A stretch of 64,000 nucleotides of DNA, taken from the NCBI RefSeq assembly GCF_004363005.1, contig NZ_SNYH01000005.1, positions 1-64,000 of the forward strand. The letters run 5' to 3'. This document shows positions 44,301 through 51,474 of this stretch, one piece after another. Below the pieces are notes generated by a model. The model was not told the origin of the DNA. It saw nothing but the letters and a program-made list of their open reading frames with translations, and made no database searches. Positions within the stretch are counted from its first letter, which is position 1, and each line of letters opens with the position of its first letter. The position numbers and the translations under genes are program-made. Origin of the DNA: Tenacibaculum caenipelagi. Lineage in GTDB: Bacteria > Bacteroidota > Bacteroidia > Flavobacteriales > Flavobacteriaceae.

Positions 44301-45871
44301 AAATCGAACTTATTAATTTCTGAAGAAAAATCTGCTAACCCTTCAAATTTTAGTTTAAAATTATCGTCCTCTGCATTTAACAATCCATCAAACTTTTTAT
44401 TTTGAAATAGTCCATTTACTTGCAAATCTTTGTATTCATAACCATTAAAATACAAACTACTTACCTTACCTATTATGGTCGTATTTACATTATCTACATC
44501 AAAACCACTTCCGTTAACATCGGCTTTTAATGATATTTTCCCTAATACAGGATCGTTAGCAAACACCCCTAAATCAAAATCTTTAAACTCAATTCCTCCA
44601 TTATATTCAGCTTCATCAATATTGTTTATATTGGTTAATTGAAGATCTGAGATAGTCGTTCCTACTTCTGATTCTATAGTTAATGTAGCATCCATTTGTT
44701 CTGGAGTTACCCTTATCAATCCGTTAAGTGTAAAATTTCCTAATCTTTGAAATTCTGTAGGCAATGTTTTTCCTAACAAGTTGGGCAGTACATTTTTTAA
44801 TTGACTATAGTTTGCTGTTACATTATCTAAATCTGCATCAAAAACGAAACCCCTACTTGTTTTAACCGCATTAACAAACCCCATATTTCCAATAATCCTC
44901 ATACCTCCTCTTGAATGTATTCGTACATTATTGGCGCTAAAATTATTTAAAACTCCATCAATACTTCCACTTAAGTATAAAAGGTCATTTCCTCCAATTT
45001 CATTGTAAAATTTACTTAAATCCTTAACTGATACTGTACTCTCTTGAAATTTTGCCTTTAATTTTACCTTATCATTAAAATTCACAAAATCTTTTCGATT
45101 ATATGTAAATTTTATATTCCCTTGTAACTTAGATTTATTATCAGTTTCAACCACGGTATTTTCAAAATCCATGAATGATCTTGTATAGGTAAAATCAGTT
45201 GATAAGTTAGATATGTTTACTCCTCTATTTTCTGTAAAATATAAATTTCTTACTTTCATTGAAACATTAGGCCCTACAATAGAAAAGTCTTGTAACTCTC
45301 CTCCTCCTCCTTTATAAGCAGCAAACTGCAGTAACTCATCTTTATTTTCATCCATCAATTTAAAAGTCAAATCTTCCAAAGAAATTTTATCACTTTTAAG
45401 AATAAATGAGGACGCTAAACTATCTCTAGGTTTTCCATCTTCAAAACTGTCTACGAAAATAGACATGTTATCATTATCTTCTCCTTTATAGGTTTTCATA
45501 TAAAAATGAATTCCACTTAAAGAAGCTTCTCCTAAATCAACTTTGTTTTCTAATACTCGTTTGGCATTAAGCAAGGAAGTACTTAAATTATTAACAAAAA
45601 TAAGCGTGTCTTTATGATGATCTCGAATTTCAATTTCTTTTAATTGAACACTTCCAAACCAAGATAAATCAATTCGTTTAACAACGATATTGGTATTAAA
45701 CTCTTTATTTACCCAATTTGTTGCTTGTTTAGCTAGTTGACTTTGAACAAAAGGTAATGATAGTAAAATAAAAAGCAGGAGCAAAAAAAGCACCGTGTAC
45801 TTTATGATTCTACCTATTATTTTCCCTACTTTTTTAATGATTTCTCTTTTTTTACTTATCCTAATAAACAA
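41384..45871 (-). CDS. tamB: Translocation and assembly module protein TamB
   Basis: A 1495-aa protein with one N-terminal membrane helix (about 25-46) and a very long beta-rich periplasmic part of AsmA-like repeats that forms a hydrophobic groove between the membranes. The C-terminal TamB (DUF490) domain occupies roughly the last 450 residues (FTVQKGGTISWNGDPYDAELD is its characteristic strand). It takes part in outer-membrane protein insertion or lipid transport. The start is a TTG at 45871 with no in-frame ATG nearby, and it overlaps a TACTTTTG motif at 45869-45876, so the exact start is uncertain. First gene of an envelope operon with DUF368 genes and aroE. Confidence 0.93.
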   Translation of the reverse strand: MFIRISKKREIIKKVGKIIGRIIKYTVLFLLLLFILLSLPFVQSQLAKQATNWVNKEFNTNIVVKRIDLSWFGSVQLKEIEIRDHHKDTLIFVNNLSTSLLNAKRVLENKVDLGEASLSGIHFYMKTYKGEDNDNMSIFVDSFEDGKPRDSLASSFILKSDKISLEDLTFKLMDENKDELLQFAAYKGGGGELQDFSIVGPNVSMKVRNLYFTENRGVNISNLSTDFTYTRSFMDFENTVVETDNKSKLQGNIKFTYNRKDFVNFNDKVKLKAKFQESTVSVKDLSKFYNEIGGNDLLYLSGSIDGVLNNFSANNVRIHSRGGMRIIGNMGFVNAVKTSRGFVFDADLDNVTANYSQLKNVLPNLLGKTLPTEFQRLGNFTLNGLIRVTPEQMDATLTIESEVGTTISDLQLTNINNIDEAEYNGGIEFKDFDLGVFANDPVLGKISLKADVNGSGFDVDNVNTTIIGKVSSLYFNGYEYKDLQVNGLFQNKKFDGLLNAEDDNFKLKFEGLADFSSEINKFDFIANVDRIDLKKTNLFTRDSISELKGNINLNISGNTFDDIVGKATFKNLIYTNQKQSYPFKSFEVNSSVKDSIKTIDIKSEEIVSGHIKGKFSFEELVPIAQNALGSVYTNYRPHEITPNQFLDFDFTIYNRIIEVFLPQVSIGSNTRLKGRINSDKNSLKLTFESPEIKAYENIIEGVILRMDNKNPLYNTHLTANKINTKYYNIEKLNLLNRTQNDTLFFKSVFKGGEEYSESFNLDFFYTINEIQKSVIGVQKSKVHYKGFDWLINPNEDKNNKVAFDLNKDDFTISPFIFKSGEQKIGFKGVVRDSIYKDLQASFDKVKLGSFLPVIDSLKLDGKLNGTLSFKEENKIIDPRGNLYVEDFYINDFSQGNLALNVTGDNSYEKYDVNLSLESEKAKNISATGRIDFSEERPTVDLDVYLKEYEIAAFSPLGEDVLSRLRGKVTGNFTAKGYLRNPDFDGILNFENVGLSFPYLNVDFDLTGNTSVVLDKQEFIFKDIILEDTKYLTQGNLSGSIAHQNFKDWFLNFDINTRNLLVLDTQETEEVQYYGTGFLNGEAKIRGLTTNLDIDVNGRTNKGTLFVIPLSDVKTIDNYKLIRFKTGKEGEDGKGKIIKNIKGLDLKLNLTVTKDAVAQVVIDKVSGSELKGSGEGNLFIDIDTRGKFKMFGDFTVDNGFYNFKYAGITKPFTVQKGGTISWNGDPYDAELDITAVYRTKANPAQLLDNINSNRKIPIDLYTKITGGLFSSKQEFDIKIPNANSTVSSELEFILNENDLNTKMQHFSFLLAFGTFYNEDAIGNSASSGITGTASEIASGILTNMLNSKENKFQLGLGYTQGDRGKVDNINSDDQVDVSVSTQLSDRVLVNGKVGVPVGTNTQTSVVGEVKVEVLLNEEGSLRGTVFNRQNEVQYSTEEEGYTQGVGISYQVNFNNLKDLGKKLGLNKKRKKKEEIKDSVQPKKKSLINFKPKEKNN

Positions 45872-45949
45872 AAGTAATCAGCTAACCGCAAAAATGCTGC
45901 CTTATTTTAAAGAAATATCGATTTTAACGAAAATCTAACGTAATATGAA

Positions 45950-45957
45950 TATTTTTG
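45950..45957 (+). promoter_or_regulatory. Candidate -7 element for tsaD
   Basis: TATTTTTG, exact TAnnTTTG match, 20 nt before the tsaD TTG start. It implies a leader of about 15 nt. Confidence 0.5.
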
Positions 45958-45977
45958 TAACCTAAATCCGAAATGAT

Positions 45978-47006
45978 TTGAGTAAAGACAACATTTATAT
46001 TTTAGGTATTGAAAGCTCTTGTGATGACACAAGTGCTTCGGTTATTTGTAACGGAAAAGTGTTAAGTAATGTAGTAGCAAACCAAGAAGTGCATGCTAAA
46101 TATGGAGGTGTCGTTCCTGAATTAGCTTCAAGAGCACATCAACAAAATATTGTCCCTGTGGTACAACTAGCTATTGAACAAGCTGGCATCACTAAACATG
46201 ATTTAAAGGCAATTGCTTTTACTCGCGGACCAGGTTTAATGGGGTCTTTGCTTGTTGGTACTTCTTTTGCTAAATCTTTAGCCTTGGGCCTTAATATTCC
46301 TTTGATTGATGTTAACCATATGCAAGCACATATTTTAGCGCATTTTATTAAAGAGGAAAACAGTAAAATTCCACCTTTCCCTTTTGTTTGCTTAACCATA
46401 AGTGGCGGACATACACAAATTGTAAAAATCACCAATCATTTTGAAATGGAGATTTTAGGTGAAACTATTGATGATGCCGTTGGTGAAGCTTTTGATAAGT
46501 CGGCAAAAATATTAGGATTACCTTATCCTGGTGGGCCTTTGATTGATAAATATGCTCAATTAGGAAACTCTAAAGCCTTTAAGTTTACCAAACCTAAAGT
46601 AGGTGATTTAGAATTCAGTTTTAGTGGATTAAAAACAGGAATCTTATATTTTATTCAAAAAAACATCAAAGAAAACCCTGATTTTATCAAAGAAAACCTT
46701 CATGATATTTGTGCTTCAATTCAATATACCATTATTGAAATTTTAATGGATAAGCTCAAAAACACTGTAAAACAAACTGAGATTAAACACATTGCCATTG
46801 CCGGAGGAGTTTCTGCCAATTCAGAAATTAGAAAGCGCTTAGCTTTAGCTGAGAAACACTGGGGCTGGACAACCTATATCCCTAAATTTGAATATACAAC
46901 AGATAATGCAGCAATGATAGCTATTGCTGGATATTTAAAATACTTAAACAACGATTATTCTGATATTTCAATCACTGCGCAAGCACGATTAAAAGTTACT
47001 GAATAA
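45978..47006 (+). CDS. tsaD: tRNA N6-adenosine threonylcarbamoyltransferase TsaD
   Basis: The enzyme that, with TsaB and TsaE, transfers threonylcarbamoyl to A37 of ANN-decoding tRNAs. The 342-aa length is usual. Motifs include ILGIESSCDDTS at the start, the iron-binding HMQAH (His114, His118), SGGHTQ and GGVSANSEIR near the C terminus. The start codon is TTG at 45978, as shown by alignment of MSKDNIYILGIESS to the family; the ATG at 45973 is out of frame and opens a two-codon ORF whose TGA overlaps the TTG. Divergent from tamB. Confidence 0.97.
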   Translation: MSKDNIYILGIESSCDDTSASVICNGKVLSNVVANQEVHAKYGGVVPELASRAHQQNIVPVVQLAIEQAGITKHDLKAIAFTRGPGLMGSLLVGTSFAKSLALGLNIPLIDVNHMQAHILAHFIKEENSKIPPFPFVCLTISGGHTQIVKITNHFEMEILGETIDDAVGEAFDKSAKILGLPYPGGPLIDKYAQLGNSKAFKFTKPKVGDLEFSFSGLKTGILYFIQKNIKENPDFIKENLHDICASIQYTIIEILMDKLKNTVKQTEIKHIAIAGGVSANSEIRKRLALAEKHWGWTTYIPKFEYTTDNAAMIAIAGYLKYLNNDYSDISITAQARLKVTE

Positions 47007-47023
47007 CTCCTAATTAAATAGTA

Positions 47024-48877
47024 ATGAACAATTTTAAAAGCCGATTTCTTTTTAATATAACGTATTATTTTTTGTGGGTAGTTTACTTTTTATTTGCTCG
47101 TCTTTTATTTCTATCTTACTATATTGATAAAACCTCTGAGTTAAACTTTGTTACCACATTAAAAACGTTTTTATACGGTATTCAATTAGATTTTTCTTTT
47201 GCCGCTTATATAGCTGCTATTCCATTTTTAATCAACCTCCTTTCTATTTGGATTCCAAATAAAATCATAAATAAACTCATTAAAGGATACACTTTTCCAA
47301 TCATTTTCATCATCAATTTATTTATGTTGATTGATATTGTTTTGTACAAATCTTGGGGGGTTCGAATCGATTCAACCTTGTTAAACTACATTAACACTCC
47401 AAAAGCAATGTTAGCTTCAGTATCAACAATACAACTTGTTGGAGGAATATCAATTTGGGTAATACTTTCTTTAGGAGTAGCTTATTGTTTCAATAAAGTT
47501 TTAAATAAAGTTCTTAATAAACTAAACACTGGCAATTTTTTAGAGGCTCCTGTTTTTCTTTTACTCATAGGAGCATTAATTATTCCTATTCGAGGTGGTT
47601 TTGCAAACATTCCTATCAATCAAAGCAATGTTTATTTTTCAACCAATATGTTTGCTAACCATGCAGCCGTAAATTTTATATGGAATTTTGCAAACACCAT
47701 AAGTCACAGAACAAATGGAAAAAATCCTTATACTCATTACAAAAAAGATACAGCTCAACACATTATTGATAAAACTCGAAATCAGCTTTTAACTGCTAAT
47801 ACAGATTCTATCTTAAACATTAAAAAACCCAATGTAATTATACTTGTTTGGGAAAGTCTATCTGCAAAAGCTGTAGGCGCTTTAGGAGGAGAACCTGATG
47901 TTACCGAAAACCTTAACAAGCTTGCTAAAGAAGGAATTTTATTTACTAATTTTTACGGAAATGGAGACAGAACCGACAAAGGAGTTCCCGCTATTTTAAG
48001 TGGCTACTACCCGCAACCTACTTCAAGCATCATGAAAATTCCATACAAAGCAAGAAAATTACCAATGCTTACCAAGGAAATAAAAAAGTTAGGCTATCAT
48101 ACTGCTTTTTACTATGGTGGTGATAGTAATTTTGGAAACATGATTACCTATTTACGCAACGGTCAAATAGATAAAATTGTAGATGGGGCTGAGTTTGATA
48201 AAGAAAATTGGAATTCAAAATGGGGAGCACATGACCATATTTTCTTAGATCGGTTTATGAAAGATTTATCTAATCCCGAACTAAAAGAACCATTTTTTGA
48301 AATAGCCTTGACCCTAACCAGTCATGAACCCTATGAATTTCCTGGTGAATATAAATTCGGAAAAAGCTCTGAAGAAAACCTTTATAGAAGCGCTCAAGCA
48401 TACACCGATAAGGCCATTGGTAAATTTGTTGAAAAAGCAAAAAAACAACCTTGGTGGAATAATACTCTTCTCATCATCTTATCAGATCATGGACATCCAC
48501 TACCAAAGCATAAAGGGTATTTTAACTCTCCTAAAAGGTTTCAAATCCCGATGGTATGGTTAGGAGGAGCCCTTGCTAAAACAGGGATTATTATTGATAA
48601 TATAAGTGCTCAAAGCGATTTAGCTTATACCTTAACAGATATATTAGGAGGTAATCCAGAACAATTTCAGTTTGGAAAACAAATCTTCAATACTTCAAAT
48701 AAACAATATGCTCATTTTGTATTCAATAAAGGGTTTGGTACGGTTTCTAAAGATGGAGCTTTTGTCTACGACTACGTAAGTAACAAACCCGTTATTCAAG
48801 AAGGAAACTTCCAACCATTAGATTCTTTAGGTAGAGCAATAAGTCAAACTGCTTATCAAGATTTCTTAGATAAGTAA
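47024..48877 (+). CDS. LTA synthase family sulfatase-fold membrane enzyme
   Basis: A 617-aa protein with five N-terminal membrane helices (to about residue 200) and a periplasmic sulfatase/alkaline phosphatase-fold domain (about 265-560). Metal-site elements are ILVWESLSAKAVG, the nucleophile region GNGDRTDKGVPAILSGYYPQ with a candidate Thr, the ATDHxx-like LSDHGHP. In Gram-negatives such proteins add phosphoglycerol or phosphoethanolamine groups to glycans or lipids. It lies 17 nt after tsaD. Confidence 0.9.
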   Translation: MNNFKSRFLFNITYYFLWVVYFLFARLLFLSYYIDKTSELNFVTTLKTFLYGIQLDFSFAAYIAAIPFLINLLSIWIPNKIINKLIKGYTFPIIFIINLFMLIDIVLYKSWGVRIDSTLLNYINTPKAMLASVSTIQLVGGISIWVILSLGVAYCFNKVLNKVLNKLNTGNFLEAPVFLLLIGALIIPIRGGFANIPINQSNVYFSTNMFANHAAVNFIWNFANTISHRTNGKNPYTHYKKDTAQHIIDKTRNQLLTANTDSILNIKKPNVIILVWESLSAKAVGALGGEPDVTENLNKLAKEGILFTNFYGNGDRTDKGVPAILSGYYPQPTSSIMKIPYKARKLPMLTKEIKKLGYHTAFYYGGDSNFGNMITYLRNGQIDKIVDGAEFDKENWNSKWGAHDHIFLDRFMKDLSNPELKEPFFEIALTLTSHEPYEFPGEYKFGKSSEENLYRSAQAYTDKAIGKFVEKAKKQPWWNNTLLIILSDHGHPLPKHKGYFNSPKRFQIPMVWLGGALAKTGIIIDNISAQSDLAYTLTDILGGNPEQFQFGKQIFNTSNKQYAHFVFNKGFGTVSKDGAFVYDYVSNKPVIQEGNFQPLDSLGRAISQTAYQDFLDK

Positions 48878-48903
48878 GCCTAAAATTTATAAAACGAAAA
48901 AAC

Positions 48904-48951
48904 AGTTAAAATCCATTTCATTACTTTTACCACATGAAATGGATTTTAACT
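48904..48951 (+). promoter_or_regulatory. Perfect 17-bp hairpin that includes the start codon of the VanX-like gene
   Basis: AGTTAAAATCCATTTCA (48904-48920) is the exact reverse complement of TGAAATGGATTTTAACT (48935-48951), with a 14-nt loop. The ATG at 48934-48936 is at the loop edge and codons 2-6 are within the right arm. The loop holds TACTTTTA, close to a -7 box. Possible roles are sequestering the start codon or acting as an operator. Confidence 0.85.
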
Positions 48952-49599
48952 TTATTCTTAATAGCTTCTTTAGCAATTCAATCACAAAATTTACCAAAAG
49001 GTTTTTCGTATATAAATGACATATCCCCTTCTATACAAAAAGAATTAAGATACTGTAGTAATGATAATTTCATTGGCTCTCCTGTTAATGGTTACGAAGA
49101 AAGTGTACTCATTGCCACAACTCCTACGGCAAAAGCATTAAAAAAAGTTCAAGACGAATTAACTGCGAAAGGCTTGAGTTTAAAAATATTTGACGCTTAT
49201 CGCCCACAAACTGCTGTCAATCACTTTGTAAAATGGGCACGTGTTATAAACGACACATTAATGAAACAACAATATTACCCTGAGGTTAACAAACGTCATC
49301 TATTTAAGTTAGGGTATATCGCTTCAAAATCAGGGCATTCAAGAGGTAGTACAGTAGACTTAACCGTTGTAGACTTGAAAACAGGAAAAGAGTTAGACAT
49401 GGGAAGTCCCTATGATTTTTTTGGTATTTCGTCACATATCACTTATGAAAACCTAACTGAACAACAAAAGAAAAACAGGCAATTGTTACAACGAGTGATG
49501 CGTAAGCATGGTTTTAGACCTTATATTAATGAGTGGTGGCATTTTACCTTACGAAATGAACCCTTCCCTAAAACCTATTTTGATTTTCCTGTGAAATAA
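48934..49599 (+). CDS. D-alanyl-D-alanine dipeptidase, VanX/M15D type
   Basis: A 221-aa exported peptidase (signal to about residue 18). The M15 zinc site is SGHSRGSTVD (His135, Asp142) and EWWH (Glu200 catalytic, His203), and DAYRP (87-91) is the VanX-type Arg motif. Such enzymes cleave D-Ala-D-Ala, recycling peptidoglycan precursors; no vancomycin-resistance genes are nearby, so a housekeeping role is likely. Its start codon lies in a perfect 17-bp hairpin. Confidence 0.93.
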   Translation: MKWILTLFLIASLAIQSQNLPKGFSYINDISPSIQKELRYCSNDNFIGSPVNGYEESVLIATTPTAKALKKVQDELTAKGLSLKIFDAYRPQTAVNHFVKWARVINDTLMKQQYYPEVNKRHLFKLGYIASKSGHSRGSTVDLTVVDLKTGKELDMGSPYDFFGISSHITYENLTEQQKKNRQLLQRVMRKHGFRPYINEWWHFTLRNEPFPKTYFDFPVK

Positions 49600-49642
49600 T
49601 TGTTTTTAACAGAATAACAACATTATAATATAAAATCGGCAT

Positions 49643-49650
49643 TATCTTTG
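49643..49650 (+). promoter_or_regulatory. Candidate -7 element for the 49667 gene
   Basis: TATCTTTG, exact TAnnTTTG match, 16 nt before the ATG, giving a very short leader. No convincing -33 TTG. Confidence 0.45.
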
Positions 49651-49666
49651 TGTAGATTTATTTGCA

Positions 49667-50341
49667 ATGAACAAAAACACATATTTACTTTTTATCGTTT
49701 TTTTATGCGTCATAACCTCTAACTGTTTTGCTCAATTAGATGGTTCTTCAAGTGGTACAAAAGAAGGAAATTCTTCTTTTGGATTTAAAACTGCACCTGC
49801 CAAAGAAGTGAAAAAGTCTAACGTTTTAGATTTTAGTAATGACAATGGCTTTAAAACGGCTCATAATGAACAGCAAAAAGAGATAAAAAAACAACAAGCC
49901 AAACAAGATTTAGAAAATAAAGGGATTCTTACCAAAGCTAAAATTGCAGAAGAGCAATATCTAAAATCCTTTAAGCAAATAAATGGAATGTATAATTACC
50001 CTGTTATAGATCAGGATTTAGGTAGTTTTAGCACAAAAGGAAAAAGTGTAAATATTATATGTAGAGACTATCAATATCCTGACGGAGATATGGTTACTAT
50101 TTATATTAATAAGATGCCTGTGGTAAATAACCTAACACTTCAACAACGCTATCAATCTTTTAATCTACCTTTAGACGAAGGGATTAATACCATAGAGATT
50201 GTAGCCTTAAATCAAGGAACTTCAGGTCCTAATACAGCTGCTTTCAAAATTTACAATGACGCTGGAATGCTAATTTCATCCAACGAATGGAACCTGGCTA
50301 CAGGAGCAAAAGCCACTATTATAGTAGCAAAAGAGAAGTAA
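49667..50341 (+). CDS. Secreted protein of unknown function
   Basis: A 224-aa protein with a signal peptide (MNKNTYLLFIVFLCVITSNCFAQ). A Gly/Ser-rich stretch and a basic coiled segment (about 70-105, NEQQKEIKKQQAKQDLENK) precede a beta domain (about 125-220) with the pattern SVNIICRDYQYPDGDMV, LPLDEGINTIEIVALNQGTSGPNTA that resembles an Ig-like/secretion-associated fold found in many Bacteroidetes. No family name is recognised with confidence. Confidence 0.75.
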   Translation: MNKNTYLLFIVFLCVITSNCFAQLDGSSSGTKEGNSSFGFKTAPAKEVKKSNVLDFSNDNGFKTAHNEQQKEIKKQQAKQDLENKGILTKAKIAEEQYLKSFKQINGMYNYPVIDQDLGSFSTKGKSVNIICRDYQYPDGDMVTIYINKMPVVNNLTLQQRYQSFNLPLDEGINTIEIVALNQGTSGPNTAAFKIYNDAGMLISSNEWNLATGAKATIIVAKEK

Positions 50342-50417
50342 AACTATACTTTATTTCTTACTAAAACCTCTTCCTTAACTTTTAAGCAGAACTTTTTTTA
50401 AATTACCAAAAACTACT

Positions 50418-50425
50418 TACTTTTG
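50418..50425 (+). promoter_or_regulatory. Candidate -7 element of the pdhA-pdhC operon
   Basis: TACTTTTG, exact TAnnTTTG match, giving a leader of about 45 nt to pdhA; no clear -33 TTG. Confidence 0.55.
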
Positions 50426-50475
50426 TAGCTACGTTTTGTAATAAACAAACTTTAAAATAAACAACTAAATATATA

Positions 50476-51471
50476 ATGAAGAAAATCACCAAAGAAACCT
50501 ATATCAATTGGTATAGAGATATGCTATTTTGGAGAAAGTTTGAAGATAAACTAGCAGCTGTTTACATTCAACAAAAAGTAAGAGGTTTTTTACACTTATA
50601 TAACGGTCAAGAGGCTGTTTTAGCAGGTTCATTACACGCAATGGATTTGACTAAAGATAAAATGATTACTGCATACCGTAACCACGTGCAACCAATTGGT
50701 ATGGGTGAAGATCCTAAACGTGTTATGGCTGAGTTATATGGTAAAGCAACTGGTACTTCACACGGTATGGGTGGTTCAATGCATATTTTCTCTAAAGAAT
50801 ACCGTTTTTATGGTGGTCATGGAATTGTAGGTGGACAAATTCCTTTAGGTGCTGGTATTGCTTTTGGAGACAAATACAAAGGTAGCGATGCTGTTACTTT
50901 ATGTTATTTTGGTGATGGAGCTGCACGTCAAGGTTCTTTACATGAAACTTTCAACATGGCAATGAACTGGAAATTACCAGTAGTATTTATTGTTGAAAAC
51001 AACGGATATGCAATGGGAACTTCTGTTGAAAGAACCGCTAATCACACTGATATTTGGAAATTAGGTTTAGGATACGAAATGCCTTGTGGACCAGTAGATG
51101 GAATGAATCCTATTAAGGTTGCTGAAGCTGTTGATGAAGCTATTCAAAGAGCCCGTCGTGGTGATGGACCAACTTTCTTAGAAATGAAAACATATCGTTA
51201 TAGAGGTCACTCTATGTCTGATGCTCAACACTACCGTACTAAAGAAGAAGTTGAAGAGTACAAAAAAATAGATCCTATTACTCAAGTTTTAGATATCATC
51301 AAAGAAAAAAACTACGCTTCTGAAGATGAAATCAAAGCCATTGATAAAGAAGTAAAAGATTTAGTTAAGGAATGTGAAAAATTCGCAGAAGAATCACCAT
51401 ATCCAGAATTAAATCAATTATACGATATGGTATACGAACAAGAAGATTACCCATTTATAAAATCTAAGTAA
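50476..51471 (+). CDS. pdhA: Pyruvate dehydrogenase E1 component, alpha subunit
   Basis: The ThDP-binding alpha subunit of the E1 heterotetramer that decarboxylates pyruvate. The 331-aa protein has the H-site AYRNHVQPIG, the ThDP motif GDGAARQGSLHET ending in VENNGYAMG, and the phosphorylation-loop-like TYRYRGHSMSD. The beta-subunit gene is not adjacent, so it must be elsewhere. pdhC follows after 3 nt. Confidence 0.97.
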   Translation: MKKITKETYINWYRDMLFWRKFEDKLAAVYIQQKVRGFLHLYNGQEAVLAGSLHAMDLTKDKMITAYRNHVQPIGMGEDPKRVMAELYGKATGTSHGMGGSMHIFSKEYRFYGGHGIVGGQIPLGAGIAFGDKYKGSDAVTLCYFGDGAARQGSLHETFNMAMNWKLPVVFIVENNGYAMGTSVERTANHTDIWKLGLGYEMPCGPVDGMNPIKVAEAVDEAIQRARRGDGPTFLEMKTYRYRGHSMSDAQHYRTKEEVEEYKKIDPITQVLDIIKEKNYASEDEIKAIDKEVKDLVKECEKFAEESPYPELNQLYDMVYEQEDYPFIKSK

Positions 51472-51474
51472 ACT

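Noticed and set aside
41384..45871. Reading frames on the strand opposite tamB
   Set aside because: They lack family motifs and are explained by the codon use of the long real gene.
48904..48951. Invertible promoter flanked by inverted repeats
   Set aside because: Bacteroidetes invertible promoters have more than 100 bp between the repeats and a nearby invertase; only 14 nt lie between these arms and no recombinase is in the window.
48934..49599. Vancomycin resistance gene vanX
   Set aside because: The fold is VanX-type, but no vanH, vanA or VanRS genes are nearby, and the organism is Gram-negative; a dipeptidase role in wall recycling is more likely.
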